Assembly: GCA_029990175.1 (NCBI GenBank)
Contig: JARKIP010000017.1
Span: forward strand, 18,060,001-18,124,000
DNA from: Petunia secreta
Taxonomy: Eukaryota > Streptophyta > Magnoliopsida > Solanales > Solanaceae
Length of the DNA stretch: 64,000 nt
Direction of reading: 5' to 3'
Shown piece after piece: positions 11,542-22,401 of this stretch. Under the pieces are notes generated by a model. The model saw nothing but the letters and a program-made list of their open reading frames with translations, did not search any database and was not told the DNA's origin. Within the stretch, counting starts at the first letter, position 1, and every line of letters starts with the position of its first letter. The position numbers and the translations under genes are program-made.

Positions 11542-12940
11542 ATTGAGGCTACAACTGCAACGTGTAACAAAACTGCAGAGCTTGAGGAAACTGATTTTGA
11601 CTATGATGAGTTTGATGAAGCAACACAAGAGGAAGTTAAAAGATTTGAGAATAAGCCCAAACCAAATCTAGAAGAGATCGAGGTGATAAATCTGGGAGAT
11701 GATAAAACAGTAAAAGAAACAAGAATCAATGTACATCTCACTGCAGAAGATAGAAAACATTATACTGAATTTCTTAAAGAATATGATGATGTGTTTGCAT
11801 GGTCGTATGATGAAATGATCGGCATAAGCACGGATGTGGGGGTTCACAAATTGCCCATCAATCTAGGCTTTCCTCCAGTCAAGCAAAAAGCTCGAACTTT
11901 CAAGTCATCTACCTTGTTAAAGATTGGAGAGGAAGTGACCAAACAGCTCAATGTGGGGATTTTGAAAATAGTCAAATACCCGACTTGGTTAGCCAACATT
12001 GTCTCAGTGCCGAAGAATGATGGGAAACTCAGAGTTTGTATAGACTACAGAGATCTGAATAGAGCCAGCCCAAAAGATAATTTTCCTTTGCGGAACATAC
12101 ACATCTTGATTGACAACTGTACGAAGCATGAATTGCACTCATTCGTAGATTGTTTCGCCGGACACCATCAAGTACTTATGGATGAAGAGGATGCCGAGAA
12201 GACAACTTTCACTACATCTTGGGGAACCTACTGCTAGAAGGTTATGCCATTTGGGTTGAAGATTGCTGGGGCAACTTACATTAGGGCAATGACAACCATG
12301 TTCCATGACTTGATGCACAAAGAAATTGAAGTATATGTGGATGACATTATCATCAAATCAAAGAAAAGCTCAGAACATCTGGATAATTTGCAGAAGTTTT
12401 TCAATAGCTTGCGCATATACAATTTGAAGTTGAATCCAGTGAAATGTGCTTTCGATGTTCCAGCAGGGAAGCTTCTAGGTTTCATTGTCAGTAGAAGGGG
12501 CATTGAGTTAGACCCAACCAAGATCAAAGTCATCAAGGAATTGCCACCACCGAAGAGCAAGAAAGAGCCCATGAGTTTCTTAGGACGACTCAATTACATC
12601 AGTCGATTCATAGCGCAATCCACAGTCATCTGTAAACCAATCATCAAGTTTTTAAAGAAAGATGCATCAATCGAATGGACGGAGGACTGCCAAAAATAAT
12701 TTGACCGGATAAAGAAGTATCTGTCTTGGCCACCCGTGTTGGTTCCACCCAAACCTGGACGACGTTTGATCCTGTACCTCTCTGTGGTAGATTCTGCATT
12801 CGGATGCGTACTAGGACAACATGAGTCAGCTGGAAGAAAGGGAGCAATCAATATACTATCTGAGTTAGAAGTTCACTCCCTATGAAGCCAAGTACATATT
12901 ACTTGATCGCACTTGCTGTGCACTGACTTGAGTAGCAAAA
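11542..12940 (+). pseudogene. Element A reverse transcriptase and start of RNase H (broken)
   Basis: RNA-directed DNA polymerase of the Ty3/gypsy type. An acidic leader (ETDFDYDEFDEATQEEV) precedes EYDDVFAWSYDEM, then KNDGKLRVCIDYRDLNRASP, then MPFGLKIAGATY and the catalytic EVYVDDIIIKSK with both Asp intact. The thumb/connection follows (LGFIVSRRGIELDPTKI, FLGRLNYISRFIAQ). A single stop (tag, 12235-12237) interrupts the frame just before MPFGLK, and another lies at about 12699. Beyond that, the first RNase H is visible in degraded form (RRLILYLSVVDSAFGCVLGQ). Apart from the stops this is the best preserved domain of element A. Confidence 0.9.
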
Positions 12941-12943
12941 AAG

Positions 12944-13698
12944 TTGAGACACTACTTGACATTATATGCAACCTTGTTGATATCAAGGATGGATCATCTC
13001 AAATATATCTTCCAAAAGCCGATGCCTGCTGAGAAGTTGGCCAAATTGCAAATGCTACTCAGCGAGTTCGACATCACTTTTATCACTCAAAAGGCGGTGA
13101 AAGCTCAAGCCTTAGCAGACCATATGGTTGAGAATTCTGTGGACGACGATTATGACCCTCTGCATACCTATTTCCCAGATGAAGAAATTATGTTCGTGGG
13201 GGAAGACATTACAAAAGAATACGACGGCTGGAGATTGTTCTTTGATGGAGTGGTGAACTTCAAAGTAGTTGGCATTGGAGCGGTACCAGTCTCCGAGACT
13301 GCTCAACATTATCCTACCACAACCAAATTGAGGTTTCCTTACACCAACAACATGGCAGATCTTGCATCATGGGTCTTAGAATGGTGGTAGACATGAACGT
13401 ACAAGAGTTGTTGGCAATTGGAGATTCTGATTTGTTCATTCACCAAGTTCGAGGAAAATTGATGATAAAGAATTCCAAAATATTGTCGTACTGCAAATGC
13501 ATAAAAGAGATGAAACGAAGATTCACCAAGATAGAGTTCCGGCATGTACCTAGACTACAAAATAAGTTCGCAGACACTTTGGCCACCATATCTTCCATGA
13601 TCAATCATCTTGACAAGAACTACATTGACTCAATACCCGAAGCAGTGAGGAAGCAACCGGGGTATTGTTATCATGTTGAAGAAGAATTGGATGGATAG
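12944..13698 (+). pseudogene. Element A RNase H end and second (archaeal-type) RNase H (broken)
   Basis: The first part (12944-13140) is the tail of the first RNase H (MDHLKYIFQKPMPAEKLAKL, then VKAQALADHMVEN). From about 13225 a second RNase H domain begins with WRLFFDGVVN, a feature that separates Tat elements from other gypsy groups. It continues to TNNMAD, shifts frame near 13360-13385, and resumes as IGDSDLFIHQV and FRHVPRLQNKFADTLATISS up to 13698. The expected Glu of TNNMAE is Asp here. The frameshift and the substitution should abolish activity. Confidence 0.8.
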
Positions 13699-13776
13699 CC
13701 TTGGTTCTATGACATCAAGAGATTTATCAAGGATGGCACTTACCCAAAAGATGCAACAAACCTTTAAAAGAAGACT

Positions 13777-14947
13777 TTGAGGAGACTTGTAAATGGTTTC
13801 TTTTTGAACGGTGAAGCCTTATACAAAAGGACACCTGATCTAGGTTTGCCGAGATGCGTAGATACTAAAGAAGCTGCAAGACGATTAGAAGAAATACATT
13901 CTCGGACGTGCAGCCTACACATGAATGGTTTTGTGCTCGCAAAGAAGATCTTAAGGGCTGGATATTTCTTGAAGACAATGGAGCATTATTGCATAAAGCA
14001 CGCAAAGAGATGTCATCAATGCCAAGTCTATGGAGACATGATTCGAGTACCTGCCAGCGATCGAACAGACATGTCACCTTAGTCCTTTCCTGCGTGAGGA
14101 ATAGATGGCATTGGACCGATCGAACCCGTCACTTCGAACGGACACCATTTCATATTGGTGGCCATTGATTACCTTACGAAATGGGCGGAAGCTACATCAT
14201 ACAAGGCAGTGACAAAGAAAGTGGTATCAAATTTCGTTCGTGACAGGATGATCTGTAGATTCGGGATCCCTAAATCAATCATCACTAACAATGGGTCTAA
14301 CCTCAATAGTGAATTGATGAAAGCAACGTGTGAAGACTTCAAGATCAAGCACCGTAATTCCACTGCATATAGACCTCAAATGAATGAAGCAGTCGAGGCA
14401 GCCAACAAGAACATCAAGAAAATACTGTGCAAAAAGAAAGACAATTTAAAGCAATGGCATGAGAATTTATCCTATGCATTGTTAGGGTACCGTACCATAG
14501 TGAGAACATCAACAGGAGCAACTCCTTCCCTGTTAGTGTATGGAACTGAAGCAGTGATACCAGTAGAGGTCGAGATACCGTCTCTTAGGATCATTCAAGA
14601 GGCACAATTGAAAGACGCCGAATAGATCAAGGAAGGAATGGAGCAGCTGGCACTCATTGATGGAAAAATGATGAATGCAATATGTCATGGGCAACTATAT
14701 TAGAAGATGATGATGAAAGCATTCAACAAGAAAGTTCAAGAAAGGTCTTTCGAATCTCAGACAATTAGTGCTGAAGAAGATATTCCCTAATCAAGAAGAG
14801 GCAAGAGGCAAGTTTGCACCAAACTGGCAAAGGCCATACATAGTCCACCTTATTGTAACTTGAGGAGCACTAATATTAGCAGAGATGTACGGAGGAGTTT
14901 GGCCGAAACCAATTAACGCAGACGCTGTCAAAACATACTATATCTAA
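13777..14947 (+). pseudogene. Element A integrase and end of pol (broken)
   Basis: Enzyme that inserts element cDNA into chromosomes. The zinc-binding HHCC region is intact (EIHSRTC, SLHMNG, RCHQCQVY; 13880-14030). The catalytic core runs as GIDGIGPIEP, VAIDYLTKWAEA, SIITNNGSNLNSE and YRPQMNEAVEAANKN. The second catalytic Asp of ITDNG is Asn (aac, 14287-14289), while the first Asp and the Glu are present. Stops occur at 14080-14082 and 14623-14625. The end of pol reads GGVWPKPINADAVKTYYI in another frame up to 14947. There is no chromodomain. Confidence 0.88.
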
Positions 14948-15012
14948 GAGCTTGCATTAGTTAATAGTTTTACTATTCTGCAACATATCATGTAATCTGG
15001 AACTATGTTACG

Positions 15013-15062
15013 ACCTGATTCCCCAAGTGGGATACGTAGGCAACCTACCCAAGGTTCGATCA
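15013..15062 (+). promoter_or_regulatory. Conserved 3' UTR motif, element A copy
   Basis: CCTGATTCCCC, then GTGGGATACGTAGGCAACC, then GGTTCGATC. The pattern recurs at four places in element C's 3' UTR (30937-30990, 31042-31098, 31251-31300, 33551-33592). ATTCCC can pair with GGGAT. It is probably an RNA structure or signal of Tat elements; its role is unknown to me. Confidence 0.5.
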
Positions 15063-15101
15063 CATAAATACAAAAATTCATTTTTCCCATGAAGCAAACA
15101 C

Positions 15102-15243
15102 TGGGGAAGAATTTTTGAGGAACTCTCAAAAATTCTGAAAGGACAGATAAGAATTGACATTGGGGCAGAAATTTTTGAGACCCTCACAAAAATTTCAAAA
15201 TAAAGAAACTGGGGCAGAATTTTGAGGACCCCCCTCAAAAGTC
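15102..15243 (+). repeat. Three tandem hairpins after CTGGGG words (element A 3' UTR)
   Basis: Three inverted repeats follow one another: 15109-15135, 15168-15196 and 15217-15243. Each has arms of the type gaatttttgag/ctcaaaaattc and directly follows ctgggga or tggggca. Similar CTGGGGCA-plus-T-run units, without clear hairpins, occur three times at 31338-31456 in element C. Non-coding. Confidence 0.6.
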
Positions 15244-15584
15244 ATTTAGTGGAGAATCTTAGAACAACCTAAGTAACAATGACCATGATCCAACACAATG
15301 CGGTTCGCAATTCAATGGAAGAAAATACTTTCTCCTTACAAAAGCTTTTTCAAAATATTTACATTATTTATTTCTTTATATATCCCTATTAGCTCGATCG
15401 AGGTCCCAGCACTCGACAGAAGCACGCGCGAAGCAAGCCAATAATGTACAAACTAAACCACTCCCCGCACAACTCACAAATCATTCTTTGAATGCAGGCA
15501 CAAGGGTACACAGCTCAACACGACAAGCAAACATCTCATGATGAAAAGGTATTTAGCTCCCTTTCACTATACTATTATTTTGCA

Positions 15585-16440
15585 GGGTAGGCAGCACTTG
15601 AACGTGGACAGCCTAGAGGGTAGACAGCCCGGTGAAAGGATTCGCATGACAGAGGGTAGACAGCCCGGTGTGAAGTTTGACATGACAAAGGGTAGACAAC
15701 CGTGAGGGTACACAGCCCTGTGAAACGTTTCGCATGACAAAGAGTAGACAACCCTGAGGGTAGAAAACCCTGTGAGAAGTTTGGCATGACAGTAGGTAGA
15801 CAAGCCGATGTGAGTTTTGGCATGACAGAGGGTACATAGCCCAATTTAAAGTTTGGCATGGCAAAGGGTAGACAGCCCTGAGGGTAGACAGCCCTGTGAG
15901 AAGTTTTGCATGACAGAGGGGAGACAACTCGATGTGAAGTTTGGCATGACAGAGTGTAAACAACCCCATGTGAAGTTTGGCATGGCAAAGGGTAGACAGC
16001 CCTGAGGGTAGACGGCCGTGTGAGAAGTTTGACATGACAGAGAGTAGATAGCCCGATGTGAAGTTTGGCATGACAAAGGGTAAACAGCCCTGAGGGTAGA
16101 CAGCCCTGTGAGAAGTTTGGCATGACAAATGGTAGACAACCCGATGTGAAGTTTGGCATAACAAAGGGTAGACAACCCTGAGGGTAGACATGCCTGTGAA
16201 GATTTCGGCATGACAGAGGGTATACAACCCGATGTGAAGTTTTGCATGGCAGAGGGTAGACATCCCGATGTGATTTTTGGCATAATAAGAGTTAGACAAC
16301 TGGGGAGTTGACAGCCCGGTGAAAGGATTGACATAACAAAGGGTAGACAGTCCGATGAAAAGAACAGCATAATGTGTGGTGGAAAATTTAGCATAATGAA
16401 GAGGTATATAACCCAACATGACGAACACACATGCAGATGA
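15585..16440 (+). repeat. Element A 3' UTR minisatellite
   Basis: About twenty imperfect copies of gggtagacagccc joined by spacers such as gatgtgaagtttggcatgac. Units are about 36 and 52 bp with a nested short unit of about 16 bp. The repeat leaves all three minus-strand frames free of stops over hundreds of bases, which is a by-product of the unit and not a gene. Variable minisatellites in the 3' UTR are a known trait of Ogre-type elements. Confidence 0.85.
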
Positions 16441-16675
16441 TGAGAAACCTTGGCAAGACGATCCAGCAAACATGAAAGTTTATTTATACATTTACATATA
16501 CGCTGCTTTCGTAAAACTAACGTTTACTGCAGGATATACAATCCGATGATGCAAAAACATTACAATCTGGCATGTCGTAAATTTTCATAATCCATAAACA
16601 CTCCTCAAGAGTCGTGAAAAAAATTAGTCGTTCTGTCAATGTCTTTTTCCAAAGACTCTTTCATCATCCCCGGGT

Positions 16676-16688
16676 AAAGAGAGACAAC
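16676..16688 (+). other. Element A polypurine tract
   Basis: aaagagagacaac lies directly before the 3' LTR start, at the place where plus-strand DNA synthesis is primed. CTCTTT (16656-16661) and AAAGAG (16676-16681) could form a stem over this site, as in element C. Confidence 0.7.
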
Positions 16689-18135
16689 TGTTGACACCTA
16701 ATTTTGTCTCTCCTGTTTCAATAGCCATTCTTCAGACTAAATTGCACTGATAACCATACAATTAACCTCGCTCTTACCCATATTCAAAATTATTATTTTG
16801 CACAAGAACGTCAATTAGGCTATTTTTTATGATTTTTTCTATAATTTTATGAGCATTTTATACAATTTTATGCACATTTTATACACTGTTATACCCATTA
16901 TATACACTCTTATACTTTTAAATATATACACCTCAGCTTTGTACACCTCATACCTCATTTATACACATCAGTGTCACCTCAATATCAATGTGGCATCATC
17001 TTAGACATCCAAAGGTTTGATCCAACAGTAGGGAGGGGAATTTCCATCTTAAATTACACGTAGGCCCTCGAAACCCTAAGTCCCTAACTCATTTCTCACT
17101 TGTCCGCACCGGCCCTCTCCCTAAAATTCTCTCTCTCTCAAAACCCTAGTTCTCCACTGTCATGGCCTTTTCTGGCCATCCTCTCCAGTGACACCTCAAA
17201 CCAAATACATTTTCTTGCTCCTCCCGTTGTCCGCAAAATAACCCCCATTGTAATTTCCCCAAAATGATGAAGGGAAAAAACTGACCCCTCATCGATTCCG
17301 TCGCTGTCACCGGAAAACTAAGACGATGGTTGAAATACGTACCATTTGCGTATTTTAGAAGGAAAATTAAGTCTGTAAGGGGGAGATCTTAGTTGAAATG
17401 TGTTGAGACCGGTTCGATCTAATGGCAAAAGCGGGTAACCGTTATCACTTTTAATTTTCCTGAATCTACATGACATTATGCCTAAATTTGCCTAGCATTT
17501 TCTGTGCATCGACGCGTTTGCATGCTACCTGTTAATTATTTAAGGTGAGATTCATGCGATTGTTAATCCTTGCTTAGTTCATTGATTTACTGGAACAATC
17601 ACTTGAACCTTCACATGTTTAGATTTGGTATGTTCATGAGTTGTGCCCTAGACCACCTGTATAGGCTTGCAATGTTAAAACCCATGACAGTTTGCGACTT
17701 GGTTGTGTTCATTGTTGTGTCGCAATGTTTTTGGACCCTACTCTGTCAGAATACATGATTCACTTGATTACGTGTTTGCCTAGCTTGAAATTGGAATGAT
17801 TATATGATTTACATGAGTTAAGGGATCCTGATTTGCTCAAATTTGAATTCTTTGATTGAAATTACAATGGAAATTGGTTCCGGTAATTGATATAGCATTA
17901 ATTTGAAAATTTAATGTAATTAGTCAATGCCATCAAGGATTTCGAGCATGAAATAGCCTATAACACTCTTGTGTACTGATTTCTAGAACCTGGACTCGAT
18001 TACTGTTAGGGAGGGAAACTATAAATATTTAGGATCCTATTTTCCTTAATTATTGAAACCCTGATTAGTCTATTTTTTGAAAAAGTACCCAAAAGGATCC
18101 TTTTAATTATGAGAAATTTTATTTTCTTACCAAGT
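16689..18135 (+). repeat. Element A 3' LTR, first part
   Basis: Matches the 5' LTR from its first base to the point (about 1966) where element B has inserted. Bases 18131-18135 (caagt) are the left copy of B's target-site duplication. Confidence 0.92.
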
Positions 18136-18554
18136 TGAAATGACCACAGTCAGTCGTTTCAGAAGTTAGAATTTCGATTGACGTGCCGATAAGTTTAAAA
18201 TATTCGTAAGGTCCATTAGGACCTGTTTGTAAAATTTGAGTTAAATCAGACCTCGTTTGGTACGTATCGGAAGAAGATTTCAGTTTTTATTGTCGATAAA
18301 TATTAAAAAGAGATTTTCGAGCTCGGTTTTGGCGAATGAGCTCCGATTCAAAATCCGAAAGCGCCGATAGGTTCGTATGATTATTTATGACTTTTGTGAA
18401 CTTTTGAAAGTGAATTTCGATGTTGTTCGGCTAGTTTTCCCAAAAATGCCGAAAGTTAAATAATTTTACCTTTTTCCATATAATTTTGCATCTTGAGTTT
18501 CGGGAATCCGATTTGAGATCCGCCTTAACAAGTATGCTATATATTTTTTTTTTA

Positions 18555-18806
18555 AGTTGTATACAAAAGTTGGAATTATTTCAAATATCGTAGGGTACCG
18601 TTTTAATTTTTGTCACAAAAAGAAAAGAAATTATAAAAGAAAATAAAATGAAAAAGGAAAAAACAAAAGAAAAGAGAAAAGACAAAATGAAAGAAATAAA
18701 GAGAAATGGAATAGATTTGCTATGTCGGTTGGCATTTTATATCATTAGCTTCAGTTCAGTAACATTTTTTCCAGAAAATGAAACATGAGATGATACGAAA
18801 CAGAAA
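18555..18806. repeat. LTR segment present only in B's 5' LTR
   Basis: Stretch rich in A and G (18610-18720) that has no counterpart in the 3' LTR, where tattttgttt joins directly to aacgtagcag. It may be an insertion here or a deletion there; I see no target-site duplication. Confidence 0.5.
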
Positions 18807-19194
18807 ACGTAGCAGAGGAGAAAATGCCAGATAATGCGAAAAGAGCAGGAGAAATATATAATTTTTATCCCAATACATCCAGGTAATAATGTTAACTCAT
18901 TATCTTAGCTTATTATGTGTGTATGAATATATTTTTACAGTAAAAATTGGGATATTAGATATCGTTTTAATAAGTTCAATTGATAGTTTCAAGGGTCAAT
19001 TGGACCCCGATAACGAAATTGATTATATATCCGTACTTAGTGAGTTGGGATTTTTCGGTGAGAAAGACTCCTAAGTCTTTAAATAATTTTTTAGGACTCA
19101 AGTCTCAAAAAATAGGTAAAAGGGACACTTTTAAGATTAGTACTAATTACTAACATTTTAAAAGCCCTCAAGTTTTTTTATTTACACAAAGCCC

Positions 19195-19395
19195 CTACCT
19201 CTCATCACCCACCCCATCGACCCTTACCCCCATCCGGCCCCCACCCCCATCACCCCCCTCCCCCACTACTCTTCACCACTCACCGCCACCTCCTACCACC
19301 TCTAACCACCCTCCACTACCCACCACCACCTTCTATTACCCTCCACCAGCAACCACCACCCTCCACCACCACCCCACCACCCTCCACCACTCTTA
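19195..19395. repeat. CCACC-rich low-complexity tract
   Basis: Imperfect repeats of caccacc and ccctccac within the non-autonomous MULE. The minus-strand Gly/Trp-rich frame across it is an artefact of composition. Confidence 0.7.
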
Positions 19396-19404
19396 TAAAA
19401 GGAT

Positions 19405-19690
19405 GTGTACACATCAGTTGAAATGTGTACACATATAATTAAAATGTGTACACATCTCGTCTGATGTGTACACATATTATAATATGTGTACACATCTCGT
19501 ACACATATAATAATATGCGTACACATCAGTCATATTATAATATGTGTACACATCTCGTACACATATAATAATATGTGTACACATCTTATCTTATCAAACG
19601 AGATGTGTACACATCTTTTCCAGTCGTGAAAACATCTCCAAAATTGTGTAAACATGCAGAAAATATGTTTACACATCTGAAAAGATGTGT
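19405..19690. repeat. Palindromic motif array in the non-autonomous MULE
   Basis: About fourteen copies of ATGTGTACACAT, some separated by ATTATAAT or CTCG spacers. The core TGTACACA is self-complementary. The same motif fills the non-coding parts of MULE E. Confidence 0.85.
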
Positions 19691-20644
19691 AAAACGACTA
19701 GAATTAAAAAAAAATTTAAAAAAATGAAACGGGAAGGAAGAAAGCGAAGAAGACCAAAGAAAAGTAAAATTGATATGAAGAACAAGAAAGAAAAATAATG
19801 TGGATGGTGATGAAATAAAATTTGAAAAGAAAGCTAGAAGAAAGAAGAAGAAGGAAGAAGAAAAAAAGAGAGAGAAAGAAGAGAAGTGGGAGAATTAAGT
19901 TTGAAATAATTTGAAATATGAGAGAGAGTGTAAAAGTAGGTGGGAAGGAGGGAATTGAAAATTTGAAAATTGGGGTGTTTTTGTAAATCCGAAAATATTT
20001 ATTTTGCCCACAAGTTTTTAATGACTACACTTCAGTCCTCACTTAAGTTAATTAAAAGTTGACTTAGTCTTGTTCCTTATTCTTATTTAAAGACTTGAGA
20101 GGTCTTTTCCCCTCTTTTCTCTCTAGTGAGTTATGGGCAATATATAAATGTAATTTATTTAGGGTTTGGTTATGTGACCTTAAACCCTGTACATATGCGA
20201 ATTAGGTATTAGGTTCCTAACCGGATTGCCCTACGATATGAGGAATGAAGCCTTTAGCCTAATTTGATATATTTTTCTGCTTATTGAATAGAGTGGGATC
20301 TTTTGGCAATGAAACCAAAGGATAAAACGGTTGTTGATTAGCAATGCTAACTTTCGGGAGAGGTAAGTGTTTATATCTATTTCTTTGGAGGCACCTGGCC
20401 TCGTGGATTTTCTATCATGTGTTCCTTACATGTGTAGCTGCCGATAGGCGTACTCATTACGCATTAGCTTTGGATTTACATTGTATATTATATTTTATAT
20501 CTTGTTGTTGGTATTGCATTAAGGACCTGTGCATTGTACCATGAATGTGAGTTGGCATCTACTTCCCGGCTGTGGATGAGAGTCCCACGCCGGTGAAGGG
20601 TTATTATTGCATCATATTACATTCATATGCATTACATTGCATAT

Positions 20645-21035
20645 CATATCGGGTGCAGGAGTATTCCTCCCCAGGAGAGTGCAGGAGTATTCCGCCTCTA
20701 GTTCACATTTTATCGGGTGCAGGAGTATTCCGCCCCAGGAGAGTGCAGGAGTATTCCGCCTCTGGTTTAAATCATATTGGGTGCAGGTGTATTCCGCCCC
20801 AGGAGCAGGAGTATTCCGCTCTTATGTCAGATACTGAGTGCAGGAGTATTCCACCTCAGCTTTACATCATATCGGGTGCAGGACTATTTTGCCCCAGGAG
20901 AGTGGATGAGTATTCCGCCTCTAGTTTATATTATATCGGGTGCAGGAGTATTCCACCCCAGGAGCAGGAGTATTCCGCTCTAGTTGGTTATCAGATTGGA
21001 TTCCCCTCGAATGCAGGAGTATTCCGCTTCGGGAT
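20645..21035 (+). repeat. 16-bp minisatellite in B's 5' LTR
   Basis: Twelve copies of GCAGGAGTATTCCGCC or close variants, alone or paired by short linkers. Ten or so copies are in the 3' LTR at 51405-51725. Parts translate as repeated AGVFRP, but no start or gene context supports coding. Confidence 0.8.
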
Positions 21036-21787
21036 GTGATGACGGGCACATGTGACCCTTTGCATCATATTTCATTTCATCTCATTTTATTTCATTTCAT
21101 TTCATACCATTATGTAGACTTGTGGTACATAACTACAGTTCTGCTTCTACGTGCATTGCTTATTTGTTGATATGTTTCTAGCTCGTAGTCCTGGTTGAGT
21201 TTATGGTTTCATACGTGTTTCTGATTATTATCTTGCTCTGCCTTTTTATAATTTAAATAAGAGCAATTTTGTTTGTCTGTTTCTCCTCCCTGGCTAGCTA
21301 TCCTATTCTTTGAGGTGGCTAGTCTGCCCCACTCATTGAGTCCTTTTGACTCACCCTTGTTTGTTGTTTGTTTCTTGTCTATCTATTTCGTTTCGGCAAG
21401 TTCGCTCCAGGATTGAGTTCGCCACGTTGTGAAGGAGCGAAGACGACTTCAGCAGTCAGGGTGAGCCAGCTTTTATTCTGGATGGCCACCAGTTTATTGG
21501 TTATTATTTCCGTGTCATTTTGCTCCCTTCAGGAGGTATCTGTCTTCTTTTATACTCTTAGATGTCTAGTCTGGATAGCCCTGAACCTAATATGTTGGGT
21601 AGTCAGCTATAATTCTTTTTGTACAGCTTAAAGGTATCAGTATGTCTGTGTTTTTTTAAAAGTCTTGTCCTTATTTATGAATTGTTATATTTATTTTCCT
21701 AATTTAATTGGTAAGGGTTCGCCCGACGGGTCTATGGGAGAATGTCGGGTGCCCGCACGGCCTAACTGGATTCCGGGTCATGTCAGT

Positions 21788-21800
21788 TGGTATCAGAGCC
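21788..21800 (+). other. Element B primer binding site
   Basis: TGGTATCAGAGCC, two bases after the LTR end, complementary to the 3' end of plant initiator tRNA-Met. Confidence 0.88.
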
Positions 21801-22401
21801 CGGTTTATAGTCTATCCAGACTAAGAAAATGTCTAGTAGAGTCTCGCTGATGGGTACGTAGATGTCCGTACTTATCTACTAGAGGAAATGATGGCATTTA
21901 GGAAGTTTCACTTCCTTCTTTTCTGATCGTGCTTCGGTCTAAGATGCAAAAGTATTTTCGTTAATTCCTTAGTGGCAATCGTGAACCCTCGTGCAACAAA
22001 TCAGCAGATGGTATGAGTTCAAGACGAAGCAGCCTATCCTTGGGCTAGCACTGACGAAGCCCCGAGAGTTTTGATCGTGCTGACGATCTAGTTACGGAGG
22101 TCACATCTGTACGAGCTCGCGATGGGCAAGGAAGCAGGGCCTTGTGGTTCCCTTGGCTCTCTACGATGCTTTTACGAGAATCTTGGCGATGCAGATACCG
22201 TAAGAACATATTATTCACTGGACAGCCTATCAGGTTGCCGCATGTGCAGACGTTCGATCTCAGAGAGCTCCTTTTACGGTTCTTAATATTGCTGCAGTGA
22301 ATTATGTTCCGGAGACTGGATGTGTTGTGCCTCTAGTTATTCCGACTGGTTAGTTAGCCTGAGTAATGGCTCGGTCCGAGTGTCCGAAGAGGTTGCATTA
22401 T
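21801..22401 (+). other. Element B interior, left part
   Basis: Eroded leader and gag start up to the element C insertion. No open frame of meaningful length. Bases 22397-22401 (attat) are the left TSD copy of element C. Confidence 0.6.

Larger units (their letters stand above)
19047..20123. mobile_element. Non-autonomous Mutator-like element in B's 5' LTR
   Basis: 1077 bp flanked by a perfect 9-bp duplication tagtgagtt (19038-19046 and 20124-20132). The 3' LTR of B shows the empty site. A 9-bp TSD is typical of Mutator-type elements. The termini are imperfect inverted repeats sharing GAGAAA and AAGTCTTTAAATAA. The right end in reverse complement closely resembles the left end of MULE E (53138). 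The interior has a C/A-rich low-complexity tract, the TGTGTACACAT motif array and a GA-rich tract, with no coding region. Confidence 0.8.
18136..21785 (+). repeat. Element B 5' LTR
   Basis: 3650 bp against 2264 bp for the 3' LTR. The excess is explained by a non-autonomous MULE at 19047-20123 and a roughly 250-bp stretch (18555-18806) missing from the 3' copy. It contains the 16-bp GCAGGAGTATTCCGCC minisatellite. No genes. Confidence 0.9.

Noticed and set aside
15045..15062. tRNA-like GGTTCGATC loop near the A 3' UTR motif
   Set aside because: No acceptor or anticodon stems can be drawn around it, so it is not a tRNA gene.
15585..16440. CRISPR-like alternation of repeats and spacers
   Set aside because: Units are imperfect and directly adjoining, the spacers are repeats themselves, and the DNA is from a plant.
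15613..16473. 286-codon minus-strand open frame with repeated HRAVYPQGCLPFVM-like units
   Set aside because: It lies wholly in the A 3' UTR minisatellite. All three minus frames are open there because the repeat unit lacks stop triplets, and there is no gene context.
19302..19526. Gly/Trp-rich minus-strand frame
   Set aside because: Composition artefact of the CCACC tract and the TGTACACA array.
20572..21039. 155-codon frame with repeated AGVFRP units
   Set aside because: Produced by the 16-bp LTR minisatellite. The 3' LTR copy is not open to the same extent and there is no gene context.
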